Source: Wyeomyia smithii
Taxonomy: Eukaryota > Arthropoda > Insecta > Diptera > Culicidae
Reading direction: 5' to 3'
Length of the DNA stretch: 64,000 nucleotides
NCBI RefSeq assembly: GCF_029784165.1
Contig: NC_073695.1
Location: 6,187,683-6,251,682, forward strand
Shown: piece after piece, positions 33,101-45,370 of the stretch
How positions within the stretch are numbered: position 1 is the first letter of the stretch
How the letters are laid out: every line of letters starts with the position of its first letter
The notes under the pieces: model-generated
Seen by the model: only the letters and a program-made list of their open reading frames with translations
Database searches by the model: none
What the model was told of the DNA's origin: nothing
Position numbers and translations under genes: made by a program

Positions 33101-35726
33101 GAGAAGTCTGTTGGATGATGCTCTAACACTTAGGGAATTTCTTGTGACCTGCATATTATGTATACCAACCTATTTTTTGTGTTTTAACTCGAGCACTAAA
33201 TTTCTTACTTCACTCGGCGTTGAATTTTTTGACGTATTCTACATCTTACCCGGTGTTAGATCTCATTGAATTTTCAAATTCTACAAAAATCGACTTTTCA
33301 AGACCAACGAAAATTCAAGATATAGATTACGGAATAATGTGAAGCGCAGCATCTTGGAACCATAGATTTTCGTGGCTAAACCCTCCATAAAACCTTCACA
33401 TTATAGCTACAGTTTAATTTTGATCCAATATTAATTTGGGGTTTCGCCCTCAACAATCAATAAACACAGCATGCAGGCCCTCATTCCCTTTCTAAAAATA
33501 CTTTATTGACCGGATTCCTGAAATGATGCGAACGCACCCCGAGGGCAGATTAACCTGCTGTAGTAGTGTACAAGCAACCGCGCTCGAACTGTCAAAGGTC
33601 AGGCTCTCGTTGGAGGGTTCAAGTCGTAAATCGTAGCACGGTTTCTCCCGGCTCGGCCCTTCTGTCCCATATGTGGGCATTCGCGTCGGACGACATACAG
33701 GACGACGCCGCGGACGTTCATCCACCGAGGGTAAATAAATTATTGTCGTCTTTCTTTTATCACAGTCGAAGGTCGACTCTCGGCTGTAAGCATTGTAAAA
33801 ACTTCCGCCCCGCTTGGGCCTGTACTGGCGCACAAAGATCGCCTCGATGATGACGCGCCAGGCGACAAGTTGCTGCACCAGATCTCATTTAATTTAGTGT
33901 TTTCGCGGGCAAGGGACCTCGGACCTTGAAATGAATGCTGCCATTCGAGGTGGTAACTATCTTGATTTGAGTGCTCGGCATTGTAAGCTCTGTTGTTTAG
34001 AAGCTTTGGTATTCCATTGGATTCCTGTTTTAAGATTGTTATTTTTTTTTTGGCTATAATTGCACGTCTTAGATGATAGGAAACAAGTTGACCTTTCCCG
34101 CCTTCGGTTGTGGTAAATTTAGCAAACCGGTATACACGGTGTTCCCTGAACGACAAGTGTTTCTTGTTCTCATTATGCTTCCGTGCCAAATGAATTGAAA
34201 CGTGGGTAGCATTTAAACGTTGTAATTATAATTCGTCGCTACTAAAAATAAACTTGCCGAATTTACGTAGCAAGAAAGTTTTAAATTAAAGCTTTCACCA
34301 ATACCGAACCACAACTGGCACATTCTATACCATCTTCGGACGAACTAATTTGTCAAGCGAACCCCAACCATATTGCCTAGCGATTCATTACTGCGAGAGG
34401 CAAATTTCTTTTCGGTCTAACTATAGATCTACTGCCGAATTGCGACACGCGAGCGCTGCTGTGGCAGACGAATCGCATCGAATTTCAATTAGTTTTTCAA
34501 AAGACCTCCTCCTTGTCCGCCTTCTCTTCGCCATTCACGCGTGACAAGGTTCGTCGCTGACCGGCCCGTCGAAGTCTCTTCACCCGTTCGCTCGCTCGTT
34601 CACTGGCTGATTTGACGCCGTCGACCGCGGCATGCACGACGTTGCATTTATACCTATATGGCGCAGTCCACTTTCGGTATGTTGAACTAATTGATTGATT
34701 TGTGTCGGCAGCGGCAGCGGCCACAGTCTAATGCATCGGAGCTTTTGGCGAAATCCGTCTGCCGGCGAACCGCACGCGGTTTCGTACAGACAGGTGCTGT
34801 TTTCCAACGACGGCGCGTGAAACGGTGAAATCACCCTCCCACCCTCTTTAGAACACCGGCGGCAAACCGGGAGTCTCATTATGGAAAATGCAGACGCCCA
34901 CCAGTCCTACCGCCGTCACCTTTCGCCCCTGATCGCCGCGGTTGGTTGCAGCGGATTTCGTTGTTGTTCGCGCTCGATTAACAATTACCTAATGGCCTAG
35001 AGTGGCCCAAGCAGCCAGAAGTGATTACCTCTAGCAACCCTTTTGAGTTTTGTAAAACATGTTAAAAATTCATGCTTTAAAGTTTGCTGGACAAACGATG
35101 CAAACATTAACGCTATAAGCGCATATTAGAAATGTTTGTTCGAATTGTTCGGTATGGCTTGTGGTACACATATTTATTGGACCGGCAGCGTTGTAAATAT
35201 GGCGTTAATAGAGCCGCAGGAAATATATTGCTTAAATCATACATAACATTTGACCAATATTGGTTCAACTAGTGTTTACAAATTTTGCGAGCATTATTAC
35301 TAGCAATAAATTTTTCCTTGCTAGGTTTTAAAAAATTTTAAAATTAATTTTTTTCAAAATTAATTTTCATTATTTATGTATGTTTACGTTTTATTCGTTC
35401 AAGCTTACATTTTCATGCTTAACAATATGATACAATCAACTTAATTGACGATACATGAAAGTAATGCAAATGTGAGTTAGCTATATTGTGTTAGCACTTC
35501 CTGTGATGGTGTTCTTTCAAAAGAATGATTGAATATCAAGGATACTTGAAACAATCAATTTTAAGATGACAAGACCGATGATAAAGACCGAGGGTCAATT
35601 TATTAGGGCAATTAGGTATTGTGGAGTGACGGCCAGAGATAATTTTTTTCGCCACAACCTACCGGAAAGCTATAATGTCAAGGCTAGAGGAGCTTACCTT
35701 TTTGATCAACTCATCATACTGATGAT
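30175..35726. other. Large gene-free interval
   Basis: No exon, transposon protein or repeat end could be supported. An 8-bp-stem hairpin (GCTGCCGT...ACGGCAGC) lies at 31198-31216. The stretch 33500-35040 is richer in G+C and CpG, with overlapping open frames on both strands that carry no motif. It includes TAATTGATTGATT (34688-34700), a homeodomain-type site. This stretch could be conserved regulatory DNA. Confidence 0.4.
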
Positions 35727-35736
35727 AAACTACAAA

Positions 35737-35770
35737 TCAGTGCGTCTTGAACTGTCCTACAGATCAGACG
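35737..35770 (+). promoter_or_regulatory. Juan internal core promoter (Inr plus DPE)
   Basis: TCAGTG at 35737-35742 matches the arthropod initiator, with A+1 at 35739. AGACG at 35766-35770 fits the downstream promoter element consensus RGWYV at exactly +28 to +32. This spacing is the known architecture of Jockey-clade promoters, which lie wholly inside the transcript. It also fixes the 5' end of the element next to the duplication. Confidence 0.7.
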
Positions 35771-35938
35771 TTTTTTCGGTTGCTTGTGGACTGGTCTTTG
35801 ACTGCCTATAGCTTCAAAGTTTGTGTTTTGTCAGTGTGTCTTTTAAAGACTACCTGAAAGTTATTTCCCATCAGTCTTTCTCAAGACTACCTACTTTTGA
35901 ATTTAACATTTGTTTTAACTTTTTTCGTATCACCTGAA

Positions 35939-37261
35939 ATGGCTGGACGGAAAAAGAAACCTCGCATCGCTGCGGGGAGGAAAAGAGAGGCATCTCTTTC
36001 TGACACTTCGAGTGTCTGTAGTGACAATCCTTTTGATATTTTGCCTGAGTAAGAAGCTGGTGAAATGGAAGTTATTAATAATGAAACTATACAAAATATA
36101 AAATCTTTAAAAAAGGAGAAAGTCCCACCTATTGTAATAACTATTTCTTCTGAATTTAATATATTCAAAAAGGAACTTTCAACGTTTGTTTCTGACGTTA
36201 AAGTTACCTATCAAATTGGCCGTAGAGGTGAATGCCGCTTATTAGCCGACTCAGTAAAGGGTCGTGATCGTCTTGTTCAGTATTTAACTGACAAGATGTA
36301 CAAATTTTTTACATATGACACCAAGAACACCAAGCCGTTCAAGGTTGTCTTGAAAGGTCTCACCAACGATCAAACCGTTGATGAGATCAAACTTACTTTA
36401 ACAGAATTACTTGGCATAGCCCCTACCCAAGTAATTCTAATGAAACAAAAATCACGAGGCGAAAACAGTCAGAGAACTGGAATTTCCCTTGTTAATTATT
36501 TAATTCATTTTAACCGCAATGAGGTTAACAACATAAAATTTTTTGAAAAAGCACATGCTTTGTATAATGTGCGTGTAAAGTGGGAAATTTATAGGAAGTA
36601 TGGCGGAGGTGAAAAGCATATCACCCAATGCCGTACTTGCCAACGTTATGGCCATGGTTCCAAATTCTGTAACATGGACCAAAAATGTCTTAATTGTGGA
36701 GACTCTTCTCACAAAAAGGACACATGTCCTGTGAAAGAGAGTAAAAATTTTCGCTGTGCGAATTGTAACGGCAACCATATGTCAAATTTTTATCAATGCC
36801 CAGTCCGTTTAGCAATTGTTAAGGCAAGGCAAGGTAAACAAAATTCAATTTCTCAATTTAAACCAACTTCAAAACAAAATTCTCCAAGCGTACCAGTGAC
36901 GCATAGTTTACCTACTCCTTTGCATACCCGTTTAACTTATGCACAGGTTACAGGTAGTTCGAACATTATACCGCCTAGTGTTGGTAGTTCGAAAATGACC
37001 GTTAATATGGGTAAGCAAAACAGGCTAGAAAATAATTGTACACCTATCACTCCAGCTAATATTGCTGCCGAAAATATTTTTTCTAATGTCAACTGCCTGG
37101 GACCTATTACGGCAGGTAAACTTTCTTTTTTGCAACAGGCAATGTTCGATCTTATGAACGCCATGTTGCAGGCAAAATCAATGTTTGAAGCCATTCAAAT
37201 AGGCACAAATTTTACTATTAAAATTGTTTCTAATTTAAAATTTAGCAATGATTTTAAATAA
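35939..37261 (+). pseudogene. Juan ORF1 (gag-like zinc-knuckle protein), one nonsense codon
   Basis: The frame opens at ATG 35939 (MAGRKKKPRIAAGRKRE). A TAA at 36050-36052 interrupts it after NPFDILPE. The same frame continues from a later ATG at 36065 for 398 residues. Counting from that ATG, a conserved pre-knuckle region (about 85-185; FKVVLKGLTNDQTVDEIKLT) precedes three zinc knuckles: CRTCQRYGHGSKFC (189-202), CLNCGDSSHKKDTC (208-221) and CANCNGNHMSNFYQC (231-245). The protein coats element RNA. Its stop overlaps the ORF2 start by 14 bases (37248-37261), a layout that suits termination-reinitiation. Re-start at 36065 could still give a slightly shorter gag. Confidence 0.85.
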
Positions 37262-39895
37262 AACAATTAAAATATCAAATTGGAATGCTCGCTCATTGAA
37301 GGCCAATGAGAATGAGCTTTTTAACTTTTTAACAGTAAATAATGTGCATATTGCAATTATTACTGAAACATTTTTGAAACCTAACATAAAATTAAAATAT
37401 GATCCCAATTACGTGGTTCATAGATATGATAGGATTCAGGGTTCCGGCGGTGGAGTTGCAATTGTTATTCATCGCCGAATCAAACATCGTGCTCTTCCCC
37501 ATCTTGAGACGAAAGTTATTGAAACTTTGGGAATTGAAGTTCAAACTGAACTTGTGATTTTATTTATTGCCGCAGCATATTTACCATTTCAATGCACACG
37601 CGAGCTCAAAAATTATTTTAGAGGTGATTTACAAAAACTCACCAGAAATCGTTTGAAATTTTTCATAATCGGCGATTTTAACGCTAAACATCGTTCATGG
37701 AATAATTCTCAAAGTAATTCCAATGGCAAAATTTTATTCAATGATTGTTCTTCAGGATACTATTCTATTTTGTCTCCGAATAGTCCTACATGCTTTTCTT
37801 CTGTAAGAAACCCTTCAACAATTGATTTGGTGCTGACAGATCAAAGTCATGTATGTAGTGATGTGATCACACATGCTGACTTTGATTCTGATCATCTTCC
37901 AATAACTTTTTCTTTATCACATGAATCAGTTTTAAACCCTATGAGCTCTGTTTTTAATTATAACAAGGCTAATTGGGAAAGATACAAAACTCATATAGAG
38001 AGAAATTTCAATAATGAGCTTGATTTGCAAAACGAAGTGAATATTGATTCCGCTTTGGACGCATTAAAATGTGCAATTGTTGATGCCAGGAATTATTCTG
38101 TTCCAAAGGCTCAAGTGAAATTTGATTCACCAATAATTGACGAAAATTTTCAACTTCTAATTCGTTTGAAAAATGTCCGCAGACGTCAATATCAACGTTC
38201 TCGTGACCCTGTTTTTAAAACTATTTATAAAGATTTACAGAAAGAGATTAAACATAGATTTACTCTTCTGAGAAATCAAAATTTTGAGACTAACGTTGAA
38301 AAATTGAAACCATATTCAAAACCATTTTGGAAGCTGTCGAAGATTCTTAAGAAACCTTCAAAGCCAATTCCAGTTTTAAAAGATGGTGAACGTTTTCTTG
38401 TATCCAATGAACAAAAGGCTCAAAGACTTGCTCAGCAGTTTGAGAGTGTTCATAACTCAAATTTGAATTTTGTGAGTCCAATTGAAAATGAAGTCACACG
38501 TCAATTTGATTTAATTTCTTCCCAGAATTTTTTACCTGCAGAAATAATTGAAACTAACTTGAATGAGATTAAATCAATTATTAAAAATTTCAAAAATATG
38601 AAAGCACCTGGTGACGATGGAATCTTTAATATACTAATCAAACATCTCCCTGAGAGCACAATGGAATTTTTAGTAAAAATTTTCAATTGCTGCTTCAAAA
38701 TTGCATATTTTCCCAAATTATGGAAAAATGCAAAAATTACTCCCATTTTAAAACCGGATAAGAACCCAGCTGAAGTTTCAAGTTATCGACCAATCAGTTT
38801 GCTTTCTTCAATAAGTAAACTGTTTGAGAGAATTATTCTTAACAGAATGATGTCACACATCAACGAAAATTAAATTTTTGCAAATGAACAGTTTGGATTT
38901 CGCCATGGGCATTCCACAACTCATCAATTGCTCAGAGTTACTAATATGATACGAGCTAACAAATCTGAAGGTTATTCCACTGGAGCTGCTCTTTTAGACA
39001 TAGAAAAAGCATTCGACAGTGTTTGGCATAAAGCTTTGATTGCGAAATTGCAAACTTTTAATTTTCCAATTTTCCTTATCAAAATTTTAAAAAATTATCT
39101 TACTGATCGAACTCTGCAGGTTGTCTATCAGAATTCAAAATCTGATAGATTTCCTGTCAGAGCAGGTGTACCTCAAGGTTCAGTCTTGAGTCCAGTCCTG
39201 TACAATATATTCACTTCAGATCTTCCTGATTTGCCTCCAGGATGCACAAAGTCATTGTTCTGCGATGACACAAGCATTTCCGTAAAAGGAAAAAGTCTTC
39301 GTGTCATATGCAGTCGATTGCAGAAAAGTTTAGATATTTTTTCTTCCTACTTGCAAAAGTGGAAAATCTCTCCCAATGCTTCTAAAACTCAAATGATAAG
39401 CCTAGGGCTTCTTTCCTCAAGCCAAACAATAATCACGTTGTTAAGATGAATGGGGTTATTTTAAGTTGGTCTGACAAGGTTAAGTACTTGGGACTAATTT
39501 ACGATAAAAAACTTATTTTCAAAGAGCACATTGAGAGTATACAAGCCAAGTGCATCAAATATACGAGATGTTTATATCCTCTCATTAACAGGAATTCTAA
39601 ACTTTGTTTAAAGAACAAACTTTTGATTTACAAACAAATTTTTAGACCAGCAATGCTTTATGCTGTACCGATCTGGTCAAGTTGCTGTTCAACAAGGAAG
39701 AAAACGCTTCAAAGGATTCAGAATAAAATTCTGAAGATGATTTTGAAGCGTCCTCCTTGGTTTGGAACACTCGAATTACATAGACTTACTGGTGTTGAAC
39801 CATTAGAAGCTATGTCAAATAAAATTATTAACAATTTACGACAAAAATCGTTGCAATCCTCAATTGCTACGATAAGCTCTCTTTATAGCCAATAA
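37248..39895 (+). pseudogene. Juan ORF2 (endonuclease and reverse transcriptase), disabled
   Basis: From ATG 37248 an intact endonuclease domain is read: NWNARSL (11-17), ITETF with Glu40, GDFNAKHRSWN (142-152) and SDHLP (214-218). The polymerase starts near residue 440 (NMKAPGDDGIFN, YRPISLLSSISKLFERII). A TAA at 38871-38873 stops it before IFANEQFGFRHGHST. The same frame then gives the motif A block LLDIEKAFDSVWHK, GVPQGSVLSPVLYN and FCDDTS, where FADD is usual. A shift, probably a small deletion near 39395-39430, precedes the C-terminal segment MNGVILSWSDKVKYLGL to SSLYSQ (39446-39895). Apart from these three events the protein is well kept. It cannot make active enzyme as it stands. Confidence 0.85.
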
Positions 39896-40113
39896 GTTAG
39901 CAATTAAGTTAGTTGTAAGTTTACTTCCCCTTTTCTGACAAGTAGGTTTAAATCCCTACGAATGATAAGTCCTAATTGCGAAAGCAAACAAATCCTAACA
40001 ATTAAAATTACAAATTTCTAACAGTGTTGAGAAGTCACGATTTGTGATTGGACACACATACTTATTATTTACTAATATTTATCATAAATACTTAAGCTAC
40101 TAACAAATCCCCC

Positions 40114-40155
<42 letters not shown>

Positions 40156-40161
40156 ACAAAT

Positions 40162-40886
40162 TAGTAGGAAAGACCATGATTTATCTTTGAGGTCAAAAAA
40201 GGGATGGTATTGATCAAAATAGAAACTTAGCTGTTGCAAAAATATTCAAACGCAGCTTTTTATTTTTGAGATTCACAAAAACATTGGTGATTTATCTAAA
40301 TAGCCTTCATACAAAAATTAAAACGGAAATTCTACGTATTTAGTAATATGTGCATAAATTCTCAATTTGATAATAGTTTTTTAATAATTCCTGTGAAATT
40401 AGATGCCTGTAGAAGCTATAGTTCAAACGCGTCAACTTACGTCAAAGTGTCGCATAATAATTGCTCATAAGGTTTGTCGTTTTATCGTTGTGTTTACTAG
40501 AAAACTCAGTGATGTCTCTGAACTAATGTTTGTGGCTAGGGGCACCAACATTCACAGAAATGGTTAAAAAGCTATAATCTTTCATTTTTTTCAGTTTGAG
40601 CTTCAGGGTCACACCTGTGTTCATCAGTGTTATCTTAAGAAAATTGAAAAATTCTTGTTTTACGAAAATTCATCTATACTGTTAAGGTAAAAATAGTTAA
40701 ACTCGGGAATGTTTATGTTTACGACAGAAGAAAAACGCGACTATTCGGGATTTAATACTCCGCAAATCGATTGTTTAAAGAAAATGAGTCAATGATGATA
40801 ATTAGAAAGTAGATTAGATTGAGCAACACTTTGTGCATTTGTATGAAGCACTAATTTGGTTTTATTCGATACTGAAAAATATATCA
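40162..40886. other. AT-rich spacer
   Basis: Follows the right target duplication of the Juan copy. No gene or repeat was recognised. Confidence 0.4.
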
Positions 40887-41345
40887 GCCTCTTTTAGTAT
40901 CCATGTTTCATGGCCATAGAGGGAAACCAGGAGAATCAGTGTACTGCAGGATGCAAGTTCTGTACGGGTTTGCCGGCTGCAGGACCTTACATAGTTACGA
41001 AAGAGTTTATGACAAGCCCTATTCTCGCAACTTCCTTCTTGAGCGGTCGAAAGGTCGCTTTCACTGGTCTATAAATAATAATAATGGTGTCGATAACGTC
41101 CGCAAAACTCCGCAAACGTAAGGAGCATGTGACACAAAACAAAATAAACAAATATCGTAATAATGGTGCCACTTCTTTGCACACCAGGCCACCATAAAGC
41201 ACTTTCCAATGCGATGTAGAACAATATGCTTCACAGCCCATCACCCTGCTTCAAATGATTTAACGTTGATGTAGGATCGTCAGCTTAATGAGTTATGTTG
41301 GAAACCATGCTCGATCATAATCCGACTTTACTCATTTCTCTGAAT
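40887..41345 (-). pseudogene. RTE-clade reverse transcriptase remnant 2
   Basis: Read leftward from 41345 across several frames: HLKQGDGL, a stop, then ILFYIALESALWWPGVQRSG, FADVIDT, LKKEVARIGLVIN and, near 40900, LVSLYGHETWILKEA. The order and wording are those of the second half of an RTE polymerase. The catalytic box again reads FADV instead of FADD (Val codon 41095-41097). Internal pieces are missing and the frame is broken repeatedly. Confidence 0.75.
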
Positions 41346-42272
41346 CGTACGTTGCCTGAAGTCTATGCACAGATTATGAGTCTGCAAGTAAAATTATCGA
41401 GTATTATCGAGATTTGATCGCAAGGTGAATAGTGGTCCGAAGTAGAGCATCCCCCTCAAAAACCACATTGGTATTCGTCAACACGTCGTCAGTCCCCCCA
41501 GTCTTCAGTTCTTATCTCCCCGGAAAGACGGTTAGGTAGTACGTCGGGGCTTTTTGTGTTTGATACATCTTCACTTTTATATCTGCTGGGAAATTACCTA
41601 AATGGCAGCTGCCACTGGCCTGTTGATGGTAGAATTGTCTCATACGTTATAGCTCCAGGACAAACTAAGAGACGGCTGCACAAGCCGCGTTCAAAAAGTC
41701 CGGTTATTCATATATCTTTTGAACTAGGTTTTCCGGAATAGTATCTGGCCTGCTAAATACCATCATGTTATTCCTCGTAAGTGCATACGAAGAAAACATG
41801 CGCAGCGGTTTTCTCCGCATCAACGCTTTCGGCACTTATGGGGGACCGAGGATTTATCTCCTGATACCTCGTATATCTCTTGTTTCATGTTAGTCGAATC
41901 AATCTACATTTTCCTTGATTTGATTGCATCGTTACTGTACGATACTGTACGATGCGATCCGAGCTTCGAATACCGGATCACGAATATACCCGGTTAAAAG
42001 TCCCAGCACTACTTCAAAGATCGCTTTGAGGTGCAGTCTCCGACTTTGACCACCGCCTGTCGTTCTAATTTACGGTTATTCAAGACCGTGATTTCCGTAT
42101 TACGGAACGCTAACTCCAGTTTTCTGGAGTGCATCCAGCTTGGCGTATGCAGTGCTTTCAATGTAAAGTTTGTACTCGAAAAAAAAACGCACCATACAAA
42201 AGTGTTCGCCAGAAACTTATTTTAAGTCGGATTTTTTTCATACTATTAGGAAATGGTTTCGGCATAATTGCA
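41346..42272. other. Spacer
   Basis: No gene is recognised. GC content is mixed and the small open frames show no motif. Confidence 0.35.
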
Positions 42273-43141
42273 TTATTCAATTTTCTTTCCATCGCTTAAA
42301 GGCAGCACCTTTCCCCTAAGACCCTTCATTGCATTTTGTCGAATGGTTGTGCCGACCTTCTGGGTCACTTTCATTCATTATTTCTTCAACTCCAACTCGT
42401 TCTCAAACATCTTGGACCATTTCCGAACTTTAGCCTTCATTATGGCCCAAAACCTTTCCATCGGACGAATCTCTGGTGTATTTGGGAGGTTGGCGGTTTT
42501 TGGTACAAAAACAACGTTATTGTCTCTGCATCAATCCAACGTTGACTGCGCGTAATGGCATGGACACCGCCACTCGATACGCTAAATTTCGCTGTAGGTG
42601 GTATCCGTTGTGATGTACGATTTACTCAGTTCACCGCATTGGCATATGGCCTGCCAAAGGAAGTACTTTTTTGCGAATATGTCCGCTTTTTACTTCCTAA
42701 TGTCTTCCGGAACATCAAACCGTGGTTTGGCAACGTAGAACTCCAGCATCGGTATCTGCTTTGCGTCTGTCTTGATGTAGATTTCGTCTTCCATAACACA
42801 TCGGTTTCTTTAACCATTCTCGATGCAGCTTCCTTGCGCGGGATTTGGCCACCGTGTTTTATTGATCACGCCGGTTCGGTGTCTTCCGGACCTTGAATAC
42901 ATGTAGTCCAGCTCGTTTCATGGTTTGCTGAACGAACCAGGCGGAACATTTTGTCTTCAGAGCCGCATCGCGAATCGGAAGGTTCGGATTACGCTTGAAA
43001 AATTCCAACACCTTCCGGGCCATCACAGGGTCAGCTGTCTTTGATTTTTTTTCCACTTACAGCCTGCCGCTCGGTCGTCCGGGATTCCTTGAATGATTCT
43101 ACCGCCCTAGACACACTTGTCTTAGTTGACTTCCGACCCAT
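42273..43141 (-). pseudogene. Tc1/mariner transposase remnant resembling the mosquito DD37E group
   Basis: The ATG at 43141 opens MGRKSTKTSVSRAVESFKES. A shift in an A8 run (near 43049) leads to KTADPVMARKVLEFFKRNPN, RDAALKTKCSAWFVQQTMKR and AGLHVFKVRKTPNRRDQ, the N-terminal helix-turn-helix region. The catalytic part follows with stops and shifts: VMEDEIYIKTDAKQIPMLEF, RFDVPEDIRK, KYFLWQAICQCG, then VFVPKTANLPNTPEIRPMER with the terminal glutamate, and TIRQNAMKGLRGKV before the stop (42273-42275). The block with the second catalytic aspartate (usually PDLASCHY) reads RCPCHY, so that residue is lost. Order and motifs fit the ITmD37E type, but the family call is by memory of motif style. Confidence 0.75.
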
Positions 43142-43329
43142 CTCTTGGTCGTAGTCGGATTTTCCATGACGGCGCGCAAAATTCTGTGGCGATGTGAACC
43201 GTGAAACCGTGAACCGATTTTATGAAATTTGCACATGTAAATAATACAATCCAAACTAGTTATACCCAGCTTTTCATAAATTTTTACCCACGAACAAATA
43301 AAATACACACGGATAAAAATGGTGCATTT
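43142..43329. other. Short spacer upstream of the transposase relic
   Basis: May include the 5' end of the Tc1/mariner element. No inverted terminus could be fixed. Confidence 0.3.
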
Positions 43330-43985
43330 TTTTCGAGTACAGGCTTTATTCCAATGTAGATTTTATGTAGCTTTACTTATTGCCTGCTCTAGATGTGTAT
43401 TCAAGTCTAGTTAAGTTTTTTAAAAGGATTACTACAAGGTATTTGGCATTATCTGAGAGTTCCAGAAGCTCACCTTTTCAACCTAACATTATTAAGCACA
43501 ATTTATTTTCTACGTGTAAATGGGATGGTAGTGGTTTTTTAAGGATTTATATTTATACATTCCCAATCGCACCACGAGGAGACGATGTTTAAGGCAATTT
43601 GCATTCGGTTTGCGACGATATCATTATAGTTGCCACAAACAATTATGACTATATCATCAGTAAATCCAACTATTTCAAAACCTTTTCTCACAATTTTCTG
43701 AGAAGATCATCAACTATTGATGACCACAGTAGAGGAGATATCACTTCTCCTTGCGGGAACCCTTTTATAGGTTTTACACTTATACAAGATTTACCAAGGC
43801 TTGCTGATATTTTTTTTTTTTTGATAACATCTCGTTGATAATATGTATAATGTAATTGTCGAAACCGCGTTTCTGCATTGCAGCAGTCCTTGAGTCATGA
43901 GATGAGTTGTCAAATGCTTCTTCGATATCAAGAAATGCTGCAAGTGAAAATTATTCCTCTGCATAAGATTCCTCTAGTTATGTAA
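43330..43985 (-). pseudogene. LOA-clade reverse transcriptase remnant 2
   Basis: Read leftward from 43985: LAAFLDIEEAFDNSSHDSR (motif A), MQKRGFDNYIIHIINEML, then a damaged FPQGEVISPLLW-like block. Next come GFEIVGFTDDIVIIVCGNYN (FTDD in place of YADD/FADD) and RMQIALNIVSSW, and beyond 43540 a decayed KTTTIPFTRRK and LSDNAKYLVVIL. The order is that of LOA/R1-type polymerases. It is a different subfamily from the copy at 21.7 kb, and stops and shifts abound. Confidence 0.75.
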
Positions 43986-45370
43986 CACAATTGAAATTTT
44001 AGTTAACAAACAGTCACAAATAAAGAAGTTAAACCACTTTGTGTTTTATTGAAACAGATGTACTTCGGTCTTCACTTGAGTTGATAATCAACCCGGGAAA
44101 GTGTGTTTTCATTTTTACCTCTAATGTTTCGCCTGCAGAGCTAGTACAAGAACCATCATTTTTTTAGAGCAACTCATTTGAGTGATTTTTCGCAAGGATT
44201 CATTGTAGCCTGGCGGCTGCTGGAAGTGTTTGGCAGACAGACAGGCCTTTATGACGATGGGACATCTGGCGGTTTCCCAGCCTTCGACAATAAAACCGGT
44301 CTCTGTCGCTTCCACCTTTCCGGGAAGAGAAATCATTCAGGTACTTCTGACTTTCCGGAATAGCCTGAGGGCCCCCTAATGGCTGTTTTGTTTTAAAATT
44401 CCATCCGATTCCGATGCCAGGCTCACCTTTGAGTAGTTGGCGACATGATTATTTTCTCATTGCGAACTCTTGCTCCGGGTCAAATGCTGTTGTACGCCCC
44501 CCAACACAGACAAACAATCCTTTGCAAAGTTAACACAAGATCGAAGTTTGCACCGGGGTTTGATACCAAGGCTCCGCTAAGGTTACTCATATCCCGGCAG
44601 CTCGGTAATTCGATAAGGTTAGTATAGGAGTTGCTGAACAGAAGTGGACTATCACAATAGAGTGTCGAGTTATACGAGTCCAGCCATTGACCAACCTTGA
44701 AAATGCTTTGGTTTTGAACTAAACGAAAAACTACAACATTCTTCTAATGTTGAATGTTAGGAATACAATACATTTTTTGAAAATAAAAACTGATGAATAT
44801 ACCTATAGGAATTAGGCAAAACTTAAAGCTCCAATGAAAAAGATGTTAAGTTTTATTGAATTTCATTGTTTTAGAGGATATTTGTGATATATTTTTTGAC
44901 TAAACTTAATTTTGTTTTACCTATTCTGTACATAAGAATCATTTTGAAATACTTCTTGGCTATATTTTATTCTGACTGTCTCTGTTTAATTTGATTGTTT
45001 TTTAACAATTTTTCAATGGTTGTTTTTTTCTAGTCTGTATAGACGTTATTCAACCGTTTCGAGTTGAGTTCGGAATTGATTCTTCATTATTCTTTTTAAT
45101 TTTTCGGGGCGTTCTCAGACGTTTCAAGCTACATTTACGAGAGCTTTTATGTATTTTGATTTAGGTTTGATATCGTTTATTTGAGTTCGCTATTTTTTCA
45201 GGCTTATAGTTGCTTTTTTAAATTATTAAATACTAATATAAAACCAGTTTTTTAGTTTTTTTTTGTTTTTGTTTTGGAGGCCTGCTCCATCGAACGGTTT
45301 TTATTTGTTTTAATTTATGTTGTGGGCTTTCGCTGCTTTACGTTTTTCAGGGTTTCTGGGTGAATTTTGA
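43986..45370. other. Spacer with a possible unassigned coding vestige
   Basis: A minus-strand frame at 44121-44336 (VEATETGFIVEGWETARCPI) and the balanced composition of 44170-44640 suggest old coding DNA, perhaps more of the LOA element upstream of its polymerase. No motif proves this. The segment 44700-45330 is AT-rich. Confidence 0.3.

Larger units (their letters stand above)
35727..40161 (+). mobile_element. Full-length Juan-type (Jockey-clade) retrotransposon with target duplication
   Basis: The body runs from about 35738 to 40150 (~4.4 kb). It begins TCAGTG at the initiator, has two ORFs and ends in a long A tract (40117-40153). AAACTACAAAT is present at 35727-35737 and 40151-40161, an 11-bp duplication whose leading A bases overlap the tail. 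Length, gag and polymerase motifs and 3' end agree with mosquito Juan. Both ORFs carry damage, described below. The chimera at 11811-12503 has the same 3' end. Confidence 0.85.

Noticed and set aside
33492..34189. Overlapping minus-strand frames of 128 and 149 codons
   Set aside because: GC-rich DNA favours open frames. No motif, start context or splice signals support them.
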